Source: Cocos nucifera (taxonomy: Eukaryota; Streptophyta; Magnoliopsida; Arecales; Arecaceae). Taken from it: a DNA stretch of 64,000 bases. This document shows, piece after piece, positions 25,301-37,637 of this stretch (its first letter is position 1; each line of letters starts with the position of its first letter). The DNA is taken from assembly GCA_006176705.1 (NCBI GenBank), contig QRFJ01002108.1, positions 1 through 64,000 on the forward strand, read 5' to 3'. The position numbers and the translations under genes are program-made. The notes under the pieces are model-generated. The model was not told where the DNA came from. It saw nothing but the letters and a program-made list of their open reading frames with translations, and ran no database searches.

Positions 25301-25388
25301 CCAAATTACTATTATTATTGGATAATTCATATACTAATTCCAATCATCTACTACTTAGATGATTGGCTTTAGGACATATTTTTCAACA
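22349..25388 (-). repeat. Copia-2 LTR (-), 3040 bp
   Basis: On the plus strand it starts TGTTGAGAAACATG and ends TTTTTCAACA, giving terminal TGTTG...CAACA. Same family as 8322-12282. A large part of its length is a four-copy internal tandem repeat (see 22900-23640). The remainder includes an AT-rich block (24040-24380) and the start block 'ccaatcatctac...gattggctttaggacat' next to pol. Confidence 0.85.
22900..23640. repeat. ~184-bp tandem repeat with palindrome, 4 copies
   Basis: Four copies, each with a palindrome: ggacatcaatagttgatgtcc (22944), ggacatgatcagatcatgtc (23140), gacatcaacgattgatgtcc (23325), gacatcaactttgatgtc (23509). Spacing is about 196, 184 and 184 bp. Between palindromes each unit keeps 'gaagacctt..tctaagaatctta', 'tttatcatataaaaatcataaataaaat' and 'aagagaagat..cttctc' with variation. 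Not seen in the plus-strand copy of this LTR. Confidence 0.85.
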
Positions 25389-27800
25389 ACTCCCACTTGA
25401 ACTAAAGCTAATCAAAATGATATCAAATATCCTATCTTCCACTTGAGTTCGTAGAACTCCTTAGTTCCGAGGCCTTAGCAAATGGGTCGATCAAGTTCTT
25501 CTTTTACATCGATCTTCTAAAGATCGACGTCACCCAGATCAAATATCTAAGATGAAAATGATGCAGAATATGCTAATCCTTTGATTCTTTAGCCTGAGCT
25601 ATAGCTCCAATGCTACGATAGGACTGGACCATAGATGGAGGGTACCACTCCCAACCTGCTAATGAACCTCAGTAACTACACAGCTTACATGGCAGCATCA
25701 TATGCCACGATGTACTCTACATCACTAATCGAATAGGCTAAAGTATCCTGCTTTGAATCTTTCCAGCAGATTGCTCCAACAATTAGGGTATGAGTCGATA
25801 TTCTCTTGTTGTCATCTTGTTCTGACTAAAATCAAAATATCTATATATTTTAAGTTAGTACTTCTATATTTGAGTCACTGGACATTAGTATTTTCCAAAC
25901 ACTTAGGGATTGTCTATACAATCTTTCAGTGGCTCTTACTTGGATCAGACTGGTATCTGCTCACTATCTCTAGTGAGTATACTATGTCTAATCTCGTACA
26001 TGGATAAATAAGATAATTGCTAAACCTTTATTCCTTGCAATGCTATTTCAGATTAAGAGAATTTCATCCTCAAACATCACAAGTAATAACATTACAAAAT
26101 ATTTTGCCCAATAATAAGTACAGGGTTTGTCTTTATTCATAACTAAGATATACGTTCAGAACGTATGTTTGAACTCTGAGATGATACTCAGACGGACTTT
26201 ATAGGTCCTTACCTTTCCATCTGCGCTACTCTGATCTTATTAAAAATCCATTCACACCTAATGGGTTTTATCCCTTCAGGTGATCAACTAGTGTCCATAC
26301 ACTATTGATTTTCATAGACTTCAATTTGGATCATATGGCTCCAAGCCACTTCTTAGAATCAGACCACTGCACTGTATCCTTATAGGTGATCAGATCCTTA
26401 TTATTCTCATCGAGCTCAACATGATCGCCATCCTGGACCTAGACACTGAAGTATCTATCTGGCTAATGCAGTACTCTACCAGATCTCCTTAAAGATAACA
26501 CTTTAATAGGCTCCGAATTTGATCTAATCAAATTCAGTTCTATAGGTTTATCAAATAACATCGGTTCTTTTCTACCAGTCAAACTTTTACAAGTTCAACT
26601 TGATGGGCATCATTTCCTTCTCTAAGAAACTCCTTTCTAAAAGGAATGCCCTACTGCTGATTAACATCTTATGTTCTTTAGTATAGCAAAATTAATAACC
26701 CTTAAACACTTATTGGATCAGGATCCAAGTTTATCTATGTGCAAATATACGACATAGGCTGATCAACTCCAAATTTGAAAATGAAAGAGTCTAGGTCTAC
26801 ATCCGATCCATATCCCATATGGAGTCAATGCAATAGATTAACTCAGTATAAATTTTTAGAGTAAAAATAATAGTCACAAGAGCACAACCCTGTAATAGGC
26901 AGATAAGTATACCCTATTGTGGATTGAACCATGTCTAATAAAGTTTAATTTCTTCTTTTAGATATACTATGTTTCGAAAAGAAATCCATTAAGAGAGAAT
27001 CCTATTCTCTCCTAAATATATCACAAACTCACTGGATAAATATTTGCCTCCTCAATCTGATCAAAGAGTTTTAATACCTTATCTAGTTTATTTTTTTTTC
27101 ATTATTGAATCATTTGAATATTTCAAATGATTCATCACAGACATACCCATGCCTAGATAGGTTGTCTGTAATGAAATATTAATGTTTTTCTTTGGTACTT
27201 AAGTTCAAGGTCCACATACATCACTATGTACGAGACTTAGAACTTTATCGGCTCTTTCACCTTTTTCAATAAAATATTATTTTATCATCTTCTCAAGAAG
27301 ATAAGATTCACAGGCTATCAATGATTCACAATCATTAATATTGAGGTTTTCCTCTCAAGCTAACCCATTTATCCTATTCTTGTCAATATGACTAAGCCTG
27401 TAATGCCAAACATAGACATCCATGACATAATCTAACTAGGATGTGTATATTCCACTTACCTTAAGTCCTTGCAATGAATTGCATAAGACCACTGGTATCT
27501 AATACCCAAGTAGTAGAATTACATATATAGAAGTTTTAAGGTGTTATCATATAATGTCTTTAATGAGCAACTTTTGCTCCTTTCTCTTATTCAGTCTATT
27601 GTGGTCAAGAAAAGCAAGACAAATCTTCTTTCTATGATCATGTTTCAAACATTAGAAGTACTATACCTGATTTAGATTAATCTTGGACTAATTATTTTGA
27701 CTGAAATCAGAAACCCAATACGAATCTATTCATACTGCTGAACCAATATTCAACTTTTGATACTGATTACCAAAGTTGGGTCCATAAGTCTTCACTGTCT
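25389..27800 (-). pseudogene. Copia-2 pol relic (-)
   Basis: Strongly decayed copia pol, read right to left. Protease and integrase remnants are at about 27700-26640: the antisense of 'cttaggtttaagtacc', a region corresponding to GHI..INKL near 27330, and a 'tctgatcaaagag' block near 27060 that encodes the SDRGG region. The reverse transcriptase start is at about 26350-26160 (KSMKINSVWTLVD). Most of the RT catalytic core seems missing or unrecognisable between 26160 and 25690. RNase H end (IAQAKE) is near 25590-25610, with the pol end near 25440. No frame above 84 codons belongs to it. Confidence 0.7.
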
Positions 27801-28905
27801 AATAGTGATAGGAGCAATTAGGATTTAGACTTAATAGAGAATAATGACCTATTGTATATAAATCATTTTAAGCTTAAAGACTTGGACTTTAGTCTAAAGG
27901 TTCTCCCACTATTTTATTCAAACTGGTAGCCTCTACCTCCAATTCGAGGAATTACTTTAATTTTCTAGTACGTACTAGAATCCACATAGACTACACACGA
28001 GCCCAACTTTGGTTAGCCCACCCATATACATCTAAGGGTAGGTTCATAACCAATTATTTCTCTAAAAAAATTTTAGTAATTTTAATTTTGCCCCAGGCCC
28101 TGATTAGTTGGCTTTGGCCTTCTCAGAAAAGGGTTCAGTTAGGTCCAACCATTAACATGATCATACTTGGTGCATCCAACCAATGAATGATCAGGCCCAA
28201 CTTTGGTTAGCCAATCCAACCACCATTAGAAAGATACATCCAAGTCATCATATAATGGATGATAATTTCATTAGTCAACAAGCACCAGGCCTTTGGGCCT
28301 CCAATGATTATTGAGTTAACGGACCCATTATTAAACACCTTAATGGAAGGCTATGACTCTGTTATCCCCATAACTTTATCATTTTAAGGACCTAATAATT
28401 TTAAAAGATTTAAATTATTAGTGATTTAAGAATAGAAAGGATATGAACCAATTTGCTCCCACTGACTTTACCAAGTCAAGTCCTCCCACTCACTTTGCAA
28501 GTCATTGATGAGGACTAGGATCAATTACGATTCATGGGCACCTAAATCAGTCTCACTGAATAAAATCAGTCTCACTGATTTTCTATGTGACATGGGTTAG
28601 CATGAATCAATAAGCAATCTAATCAAAAACTTGATTAACCACATTGGTCAGGTAACTGAGATCGATGGAAGGGTCAACCAAGGCTTACCTTAGATACCAT
28701 CAGAAATGGCCAGGTAAGCAAGCTGCTAATTAAAAATGATCGGTCTAGGATGTCAGACTTACCTTAGATACCAATTGGTTTGTCAGTTTTGATTTGGTCT
28801 ACCTAAAGACTCAAGCTCGACCACTGAGCCACGATCCGCATCCATTTATTAGATGTATGAATTTTGATCAACTATAACTGTTGAAGTGATCTATAGAAAT
28901 GACCT
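27801..28905 (-). other. Copia-2 gag-side remnant (-)
   Basis: No open frame. Homologous in reverse to 4273-5200 (for example 'gaggactaggatcaattacgattcatgggcacctaaatcagt', first half only quoted loosely, matches 4300-4350 reversed). The phrase cttaccttagatacca occurs twice (about 28685 and 28768). Ends at the Gypsy-B target site. Confidence 0.55.
28901..28905. repeat. Target-site duplication GACCT (left)
   Basis: GACCT directly before the Gypsy-B 5' LTR; the same five bases follow the 3' LTR at 48783-48787. Confidence 0.85.
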
Positions 28906-29656
28906 AGTTGGGGATAAACCCCGCTTCCACCGAAGTCCTATCTGATGCTTAGCCTAATATGACTGGTAATCATAGAAGAGCTTTGATCGAAAATTCTCCC
29001 TCCAACAGCCAAACTCTTTCCAAACCCCTCCAGTAGCCGAACTTCTTTTAGACTCCTCCAGCGGTCGAACTCCTTTCGGACTCCTCCAACGGTCGAACTC
29101 CTTCCGGACTCCTCCAGCTGCCAAACTCTCGGTAGTCATCCAAGAAGATCTCCGCACGAGTTCGATCTCGTACACGACATGAATCGACCTACACCCAGAC
29201 TACCTTAGAGGAGTTCAAACTCCTCTAGAATTGATACAGCTCAAAGGTCATCATCAATCGATCCCCACCCCTTCAAACTTTGACTATCAAATCTCAAACG
29301 GACTGGCACCTTACGACAATAAACACTATCTTCCATAACAAACTCCACGTGGCTCCGAGCGGCCCACTATCCGATAGTTATGGCTGTCACTATCAGTTTG
29401 TTACAAGCTCCATCTATAAAAGAGACCCTTTCGATACATTTTCTCGAGGCTCTGTTCTTCCTTTCAAAAACTCTACAACTTTCTTGACTGAGCACTCCAT
29501 TTCTGTTGGTCGAAAAAGCTAACTTGATCGTCAGAGGATCTTCTCAGAGCCACCACCCTAGGCTCTAGATGAGACTTATTTTGCAGATAATCGATGGTGA
29601 CCTTGTCTTCTCCAACTTTAGTACTTCTCTGATGGCAATCAGATTTCGCACCTACA
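28906..29656 (+). repeat. Gypsy-B 5' LTR
   Basis: 751 bp, AGTTGGGG (first base of the canonical TG mutated) to TTCGCACCTACA. Contains three 28-bp tandem units (ggtcgaactcctttcggactcctccaac and variants) at about 29035-29120 and a TATA box at 29414. The sequence after it (gaattagtgctagaggaaggg) corresponds to the position of the primer-binding site and matches ggattggcactagagaaaggg in Gypsy-A. Confidence 0.92.
29414..29423 (+). promoter_or_regulatory. TATA box of Gypsy-B 5' LTR
   Basis: ctataaaaga, conserved in position with the other two LTRs of the family. Confidence 0.6.
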
Positions 29657-29764
29657 GAATTAGTGCTAGAGGAAGGGCATCTCTGTTTCTGAGGATCCCT
29701 TGTTCTTAAAGGAGTGCTCAGCAGCGATCTCTCTTCTTCCTCTCTAAAGTTCTTTCCAAAAAAG

Positions 29765-31447
29765 ATGCCTCCTAGAAAAGCTTTGACCCAATGGTCAATG
29801 GTCTCTATAGCCAGATCCCATCCAGATCTATCCGCTCCCGCTTTGGCTTTGGTGACTCAAGCTCCACCTGCAGCCATGGTGGATGTAGAGCAGTTCAACC
29901 TTCTGGTCCAACAGATTTACGATCTCGCAAAGGCGGTGCAGGCCATGCATCGATAGGCTCCGACATCAATTCAACCAAAGCAGGCTTCTCTGAAGCCCCA
30001 TGATCCATTCTGGGGATGGTCGACTTGGGCTAGTCGGTCGGTGACCTCCAAAAAGAGAAAGTAGAGGATGGAGAGCCCTTGCTCAAACCATGACTCGACC
30101 CTAGGGGGAGTTTTGCCCCCATTCCATCAGAAAACCCTAAAGATCAATGATCGTAAAGATCTTCTAGATCAAAGGCTCCAAAAATTGAACCAATGAATCG
30201 AAGAACTCCATCATGCTCCCTCCTCACACAGTAATGATATTTACATTAATCCTCCTTTTTCTCAGAAGATTATGTAGGAACCAATTATATAGAACTTCAA
30301 GCTCCCATAGTTTGAGAGTTACAATGGGACCACCAATTCAGTCGACCATTTGGAGGTCTTTCGGATAATGATGCTACTCCACGGTGTGCTAGATTTCATT
30401 TTATGTCAGACGTTCCCATCCACCCTCAAGGAAGCTGTCAGGAACTGATACTCGGCACTTAAGTTGGGTACCATCTTTTTCTTTGATCAAATGAGCCATC
30501 AGTTTGTGGCTCACTTCATCGGCAGTCGATATCCTCATTGAGATTCGAATTCTCTAATGAATATCAAGCAAAAGAAGGGAGAATCTATCCGGACTTATGT
30601 CATCCGATTTAATGCTGCTGCATTGGAGGTCCAAAATCTAGACCAGTCTATTGCAATGGCCGCACTCAAGGGCGGCCTTCAAAAGAATGATTTGTTATTC
30701 TTCCTAAAGAAGAAATATCCTAGAAACTTCACCAATATGCTGGCTCGGGCTGAAGGTTATAACCAAGCTGAAGAGGCCTTTAAGGCTAGGAACAATGAAG
30801 CCACCCAAGAGCGGTGGATAGGTGAACCAAATGCGCCTGTGGCTGGAGAGAAGTCAAGCAGAGCTCGGCCATGCTCCCGAACTCCTCCAAAGTGTAAGCA
30901 GGATCGAACCCCTACCCAGGCCCAGAGGTGAAGAAGCTCGGATAGAAGGGCATGACGGAGCTCTTCCTTCAAAAAATTTCACAACTACGCCCCTCTCAAT
31001 GCTCCAAAAATCCAAGTACTGATGGAGATCAAGGAGCAACTGTCGAGATCAGAAAGGATGCGCACTCACCCCGATAAATGCAATCTTAGCAAGTTCTGCC
31101 TCTACCATCATGATCACGATCATGATACGGAAGAGTGCATCCAGCTCTAAGATGAGATCAAGAAACTCATCAAGCACGATAGGCTTGGTCGGTTCATATG
31201 ACATCGATCGAAAGGACAAGAGGATCGGTCGAGAGCACTCCCACCGCCAAAACCACTAAGGGAGAAGGAGCAGCGAGAAGATCGACCCCCAATCAGCGTC
31301 ATTAACACCATCTCTAGGGGACTTCAATGGGGGAAGGCTAGCAGATCAGCCGAGACTGAGAAGAGGCAAAGAATTGAAGAGCCCATCACTTTCACTGATG
31401 AGGATGCTCAAGGAGTCTAGTTCCCACACAATGATGCAGTTATAATC
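29765..31447 (+). pseudogene. Gypsy-B gag relic
   Basis: Start chosen at MPPRKALT (29765) because Gypsy-A has the same start; it follows the leader by about 108 bases from the LTR. VDVEQFNLLVQQIYDLAKAV is at 29882-29941. The capsid core is at about 30270-30930, best preserved at 30557-30930 (INIKQKKGESIRTYVIRF, ALEVQNLDQSIAMAALKGGL). The knuckle-like region HPDKCN..FCLYHHDHDHDTEEC is at 31060-31145. The frame is broken by several stops. The Gag-to-protease continuity typical of the lineage is interrupted by the nested TRG element at 31448. Confidence 0.85.
31443..31447. repeat. Target-site duplication TAATC (left)
   Basis: TAATC before the TRG 5' LTR, repeated at 39222-39226. The uninterrupted equivalent in Gypsy-A (gttgtaattgctttaaatattg, 21948-21969) confirms the empty site. 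Confidence 0.92.
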
Positions 31448-33026
31448 TGATAAGTACCATAAATTCATCAATAAAAATATTAATTTATCAATTAATTCAT
31501 ATTAATTTTTTAAAATTTATGATCAATTTATATATAATTTTTGAGAAATTCATATTTTTATTAATTAAAAAATAATAAAAAAAATAAAATTTTATTATTA
31601 ATGGAAAGAGATCATTTTTTTTTATCATAATAAAATAAGTTTGAAGTAAAATGGAGTTAAAATGAAGAAGATATGAATTTCTAAAGAAATAAAATAAATA
31701 AAATTTAAATAAAAAAAAGAAAATGGCTCAACCGGCTCCACAAGCCAAGCCAAGACATCAAAGCCGACTCAGCTATTGAAGCCATCAGTCGGTCCATGAT
31801 CCAGCCATGGACCGCCAGCTCAGCAGAACTCGACGAATCAAGGTGCGACACGTGGCAGACCTAGACCCTTAAAGGGTCCACAGAAATTTATTGCGGCTCA
31901 CAGGGCAATCTGGTCTTTTCACTCGGCAACAGAGGCACTGATTGGTTGTGGTGTACAGTGCAGCCAATCCACATGGTCCATGGAAACAATAATTGCACGA
32001 TCGGATGGCTGTGGTAGCTTGTGGTCAAGATCAAACGGCTGTGGTTATTTTCGGATTTGATTCCGCTTCAGACTTCACGCGGATCGCCATCAGACGGCAA
32101 CGCTTGATTTCAGTTTCAATCCAACGGTCCAAAATGCTCTCGACAGTAATCAGAACTCCCAACACGCGATCAATGACTAGATTTCCTCCATCAAGGTGTG
32201 ATCAGATGGCCAGAATTTAATCCGACCTGATCTGGGCTGATACACATCCGATTTTGATGATTTTTGGACCATTGGATTTCTATTGATGACCAGATTTCAT
32301 CCAGAGTAGCAAAATTCATTCAGGACTCCTTTTAATTCAATTTTTACTTAGATTTCTCTATATTTTGATGATCAAAGGGCTTCTTAGTCCCATATTGCCC
32401 AGAAGAAAACTCTCCAGCCCTCCTAGCTCTATAAAAAGGACCTCAGGCCTCCAGAAATCAACATCTCAGATCAAGGTGAAGCTTTGGTACAAGATGAAGC
32501 CAAGTTATGAGTTAATGGCTACTTCAAAGCAACGGAGGCTGAGAAGAAGAGCTGGGCTTCTACACCATCTTTCCACCCATGCCGATCCAAGATCAGAGAT
32601 CAGGCTATTTTATTTTTTATTTTCTTTTTAAATTTCATGTATTTAAATTTTAAAATTTTAATTAATAAAAATTTTATTATTGCACTTTAATTTTATTTTT
32701 TTTATTTTTATTGTAATTTAATTTTTATATTTTAAATTATTACTTTTTATTTTATTATAAATAGATGCTAAGATCTAACTAGTAGATCTTAGTACCAAGT
32801 TTAAATTTCTGTACCTTTTAATTTTTGCTTTTCTGACTTCACTTTTGATCCCAAAACTCTTCTCTTTTCTTTTTCTTTTATAAAATCAAAGATTTCAAAT
32901 CTAAAAATACTATCTTTCCTGTGGATTCGACCCAATTCACTACTATCTATGGATTTTTAATTATTTTAAAAAGTCGGATTAAACTGATAAACATGGTGTC
33001 TTAACGACAACATCGCGTTCCTATCA
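31448..33026 (+). repeat. TRG 5' LTR
   Basis: 1579 bp. It holds a perfect G-box (cacgtggc, about 31854), which in the 3' LTR has become catgtggc, and a TATA box at 32429-32438. The differences between the two LTRs are mostly C-to-T or G-to-A at CG and CHG sites. Confidence 0.92.
32429..32438 (+). promoter_or_regulatory. TATA box of TRG 5' LTR
   Basis: ctataaaaag followed by gacctcaggcctcc; identical box at 38631-38640 in the 3' LTR. Confidence 0.65.
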
Positions 33027-34410
33027 AATTTTTGGCATCGTTGCTGGAGATTATTTTTTATTTTTGATTTTAATTTCTTTGATTTATTTTAAATAAATTA
33101 AAAATAATTTTGGCAAATGCACCAAGTTTTTTACGCCATTGTCGGGGAAGGCACGGACATTAAATTTTTTTTACCTCTTTGATTTTTTTATAAATAAAAT
33201 TTTTTATTTTTTTATAAATATTGCTTGCTAATTTTTTTATTATTTTGCAAAAAAAGATATTAAAGAACAAAAAGAACTAGGAGTTTTGCTTAGTGAGATA
33301 AATCCTAACCCTAATTCTCTTTTTTTTATTTTATTTATTTATTTATTTATTTTTAAATTAATTTTTAAAAATATTCATTTAAATCTAATTAAAAATCTTA
33401 CAACAAGATTAGAAATCCTAACTGCTTAGAGCATGCATCATATTATTTTTATTTTTATTTTTATTATTTTTGATGATTGCTGGAGGTAAGGTAAGTCTTT
33501 CATAATTCAATTAGTTGCATGCATCTAGTTTAAATTACATAGAACCCTTTGATTGAAAATTTTTTGTGCATATTAAACCAAATTAAAGGCACAACCCAAT
33601 TAAACAAGATAAGGTAGGGATTTGATCATCCTTTCTTGACCCACAAACAACCAACCAGCATCCTGCATTGACCTAAGTCTTTAACTTTAAAATCAATTAG
33701 ACATCAGCCCTAGGAACTCAAGCTCAATAGGACAAGGAATCCTAAGAGTTGAACCAGGTTAGGGTTAGTCAATTTGACTGATATTTAGAAAAGTGGTTCA
33801 GGAACGACTGGGCCCGAAAAAAGGTGATTTCTAATTAATTCCATTAGCTTACCTAGCCAAGCACAATTAGTGTCTAAGGCAAGCAACGGGGGGACTCCCA
33901 CTGATCTTACACTTACCTGGCTAGTTGATTGGCTGATCCTACACTTGGAGGGCTTAAAGGTGACCTTGGCAGTTAGGAGCTATCTAGATCTAGGACCACC
34001 TTTAGTCAGGATTGATTGACCAACTTGATTGCTAACCAATATCAAACCTAATTAAACTTAATTCTTCTCTCTCTTCTTAGTTCTAAGACTCCTTAGGATC
34101 TCTTTTTTAGAACTCTTCTTTCTTTCTTCTTCTTTCTCCTCTAAAAATAAAATAAAATAAAATAAAAATTAAATTTAACTAACTAAAAAAATATTAAAAA
34201 TAATAATTTAATTTAATTTAATTAATAAATAAATTAATTAATCTTTAATATAATAAAATAATAAAAAATATAAAAAAAAAATTTAAAAGAAATTTTGAAC
34301 CACACGTTAGGATTGCACTAGTGCATGCACGGTAAGAAATTGCTTTACCTGATCTAGTTGAATCCAATCATAAAATTAAAAGGCTAAATTATATTAAACC
34401 TGATAACCAA
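33027..34410 (+). other. TRG leader, non-coding
   Basis: 1.4 kb, AT-rich, no open frame. It starts with 'ttggcatcgttgctgg' and has a second look-alike, 'acgccattgtcgggg', at about 33131; both resemble the 'ggcgccgttgccgggg' primer-site block common in Athila-group elements. Poly(T)/ATTT tracts at 33160-33360 and 34140-34280. Confidence 0.6.
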
Positions 34411-36401
34411 ATGACTGAAAATTTTAGAGAACCACCTAAGCAGATGAAGGAATATTTTATTCCTTCCACCTATAACCCATCGACTTATATCCAATTACCT
34501 GAAATTCATGCCACTCACTATGAGATCAAGCTGACTATAATCCAGATGCTTCCATCTTTTTATGGGAACATCAATGAAAATTCTTATAAACATCTGAATG
34601 AATTCTTAGAATTCTGCTCTACGGTGAAAATTCAAAATTTAACTAATGATGCCCTCAGACTAATTTATTTCTCTTATCATTAAAAGATAAAGCCAAGTAC
34701 TAGCTTGGGACAATAGAGAGATCAATTAAACTTGGGCTGACTTGCAAAGTGAATTTCTTAAAAAAATTTACCCCATAGGCCGAACCAACATTATGAGATG
34801 AACTATCACTGGATTTGCTCAGCTTCTAAGAGAACAAATTCACGAGTCATGGGAGAGACTTGAGAAACTTCTTAGAAAATGCCCACACCATGGTCTGTCT
34901 AAAGTGGCAAATAGTTCAAGCTTTCTATGAGAGTTTAGGAGATCAATACAAGACAGATGGTAGATGCATCCTGTGGAGGTGCATTCATGAACAAGAGTGA
35001 GGACGAAGCCTTATTACCTTATTTGAAATCCTGAGTGAAAACTCAATTAACCATGCTTCGTTATCTTTCTACCAAACCTGGGCAGGGATCCATGAATTTA
35101 AACAATCTAGAATCTAGTCCTAAGGCTGATTTCAAATTTGATAAATAAAGTGGACTTTCTTGCTCAGAAATTAGATCAAGTCCTAACCCTAGGACAACAA
35201 TCTCCTATACAATTCACATCATCTTCTAATCATCAGGAGATTTGTTCAATCTATGCTAACCCAACCCATCATGTGAGTGAATATCCTATGACTGCACAGT
35301 TTTCATCTTTTATCCAAGAACAAGTCCAAGCTGCTAAAGGCTACTCCAAGTCGGTTAATGATCCATTTTCAAATTCATATAATCCAAATTGGAGCAACCA
35401 CCATAATTTTTCTTGGACATCCCAACAGACTCAGGCTCAGATCCAAATTTTACCTGTGCAATTATCAAAATAGATCCCAATACTAAAATTATGCCTATAA
35501 TAATGGTCAGCCTAGTCAGTTTACCCAGCCATCATATTACAATTAGTCCTCATAACCACCTCCTCAACAGACCAATCTAGCCGACGATAAATTCAATCAA
35601 CTTCAATAATTAATTTTAACTCAACAACAATCAATCACCAAGCTAGAAGCTCAAATAGGATCATTAGTTGAGTCTAACATGAGGAGAGAACTAGATTAAC
35701 TACCGAACCTACCAATTTCAAACAATCCACCTAATGTCCACCAACTACCTGGACCAAGTTATCGATTTAATGTCTCACCTAAGAATCCCCAATTTAAGAA
35801 TGCCAAAGTAATTCCTGAACTTAAAAACTATAGAATTCTTATGGACCCATACCAAGACCAGGTGAGAGAGGCTAGTACTGATGCTAGTCAAAATAAAAAT
35901 TTAGAGGAACAGGTTAGTACTGAGATTAACCATATAGAAGAACCTGAGCTAGGAACTAGTACTGATGCTAGTTCTAGTTTAAATGAGATAGAAATAGGGA
36001 GAAAGAGAATAGATAATTTATCCGAGACTTATAAACCTAATGTCCTATTTTCTTCAACCCTAGAAGTCGGTTCTTCTTACAAAAATCAAGAGACATGTAA
36101 TGAAATATCAATGGAGTTGTTTAAGCAAGATCACATTAATTTACCTCCAGAATTAAAGCCATCTTTAATCACCATTCCAACACCCATTGAACCAAATGTA
36201 ACTTCTAAAACTCCATTCATGAGTATTTTAGAAGAACAAATAGGAGAAATTCTTAATAAACATGGGTCTGAGAATGGGATTACAAATTATATATCTAAAA
36301 TTAATAATAAATATATTAATAATAAAATTATAAATCAACTTTCTGAGATTGACAATCGAAAATCATTAAAATTTATCAATCCAATATTTGACACAGGATA
36401 G
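34411..36401 (+). pseudogene. TRG gag relic with acidic C-terminal part
   Basis: Open from 34411 (MTENFREPPKQMKEYF) for 90 codons: the N-terminal retrotransposon gag domain, with LPSFYGNINENSYKHLNEFL and FCSTVKIQNL. It continues in shifted frames through 'RPNQHYEMN' and a CPHHG segment near 34885, then a frame at 35138-35473 with LDQVLTLG and a zinc-knuckle position CSIYANPTHHVSEYP, in which the second and last Cys of CX2CX4HX4C are Tyr. A last open piece at 35841-36401 (186 codons) is Glu/Asn/Ser-rich and ends at a double stop. Homologous to Athila-type gag; no enzyme domain follows. Confidence 0.8.
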
Positions 36402-37637
36402 TAAGCTGCATTGTGTCTGGCTGAAGACGATAAACTTAGCGCTTATTGGGAGGTAACCCAATATTTAATTTTTTTTAGTTTAATTTATTTTTTTAGTTGA
36501 TTTTTTTTAGAATAATTTGAATAAATTGGAGGAAGAACTTAAAATTTCAAAGGCATGTGGTGGACCAAAAATATACTAAGTCAGGTGTATTCTTCCATGT
36601 TCTTTATTACACCCTTTATTTTTTCTTCTTTATTGAGGACAATGTCGATTAAGTTGGAAAGGAAAGAAAAATAAAAATTTTTAAAATTTTAAGTTCTCAA
36701 AAAAGTTAGTATTTAGTATTTAGACACTTGATTATGCTTAAGAATTGAATTAAACTAAGCATTTTTAAAAAAAATTGATACACAGATCAAAAAATCTGTG
36801 AGATATTGAGAAATCAAGTATTAAAAAAATTCAATAAAGAGTTAAGTCTAGAACATAAAAAAAAATTTTCTTGAAGTATTTCTAATTATTTCTACTAGCA
36901 TCAAAGAAAAGTCTACTTTTTATAGGCTTGTGTAAGATAACTGTATGTTTCTTTATATAATAAATTTATTTTAATAAAATAGTTTTCAAATACTTTTCTC
37001 TGAGTAACCGGGCCTCTTTGCCTAAGCAAGTATTGAGTTTCGCGTCAAAAGATGGGAAGGGCAAAGAAGCTCGTTGTAAAGCTAGTCTTAACTCGTAGTC
37101 TGTTTGATTCGAGCTAGTAAGCTCGAGGGGTATTCTATACCTAGTGCCCTAAAGCCAACTGGTTTGAAAGTCATTGGCCCAAGACTCGCTACATGAATCA
37201 AATAGAAAGCTTAAGGGGTTAAGACACTCAATAGTGGTATAATATTTTTAAAAAAAAATATTGATTTTTCATCGAGTAACCAGATCCCATTGCCTAAGCA
37301 AGCAATGATATTCGCATCAAAAAGTGGGCAATGTGAAAATAAAAATCAATAAATGAAGGGCGGAAGTAGCAATACACTTGTCTATATGAAAATTTAGATA
37401 AATCAGAGATAAAGATGAGATAATTTAGAAAAAGTTTAAAAAAAATTAATATTTTTTACTTAATTTTTCTATTCATAAGTATTAATAACCTAATGATATG
37501 TCTCATTTAAGCTCTACTGAATATCAATGGCCATTTTGAAAACTGCTTAGATAAAATTCGAAACTCTAAAGTTAAAAGGTATTTAAAACTAAATTCTTTC
37601 TTTACTCGAGGATGAGCAAAGCTTAAGTTAAGGGATA
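36402..37637 (+). other. TRG 3' untranslated region
   Basis: Non-coding. It starts with 'ctggctgaagacgataaacttagcgc', a block typical of the region after gag/pol in Athila-type elements. It has two imperfect copies of a 55-bp segment, 'gagtaaccgggcctctttgcctaagcaag' at 37002 and 'gagtaaccagatcccattgcctaagcaag' at 37275. The polypurine region before the 3' LTR is weak (aagttaagggata). Confidence 0.65.

Larger units (their letters stand above)
22349..28905 (-). mobile_element. Copia-2 element (-), left block
   Basis: Minus-strand Copia-2: 3' LTR (22349-25388), polypurine tract (25389-25401 reversed, agtgggagt), decayed RNase H, RT and integrase to about 27500, and gag-side sequence to 28905, where Gypsy-B has inserted. 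The continuation is probably 48788-49496. Expected target duplication GCTAT (22344-22348) has no visible partner because the 5' LTR is not found. Confidence 0.8.
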
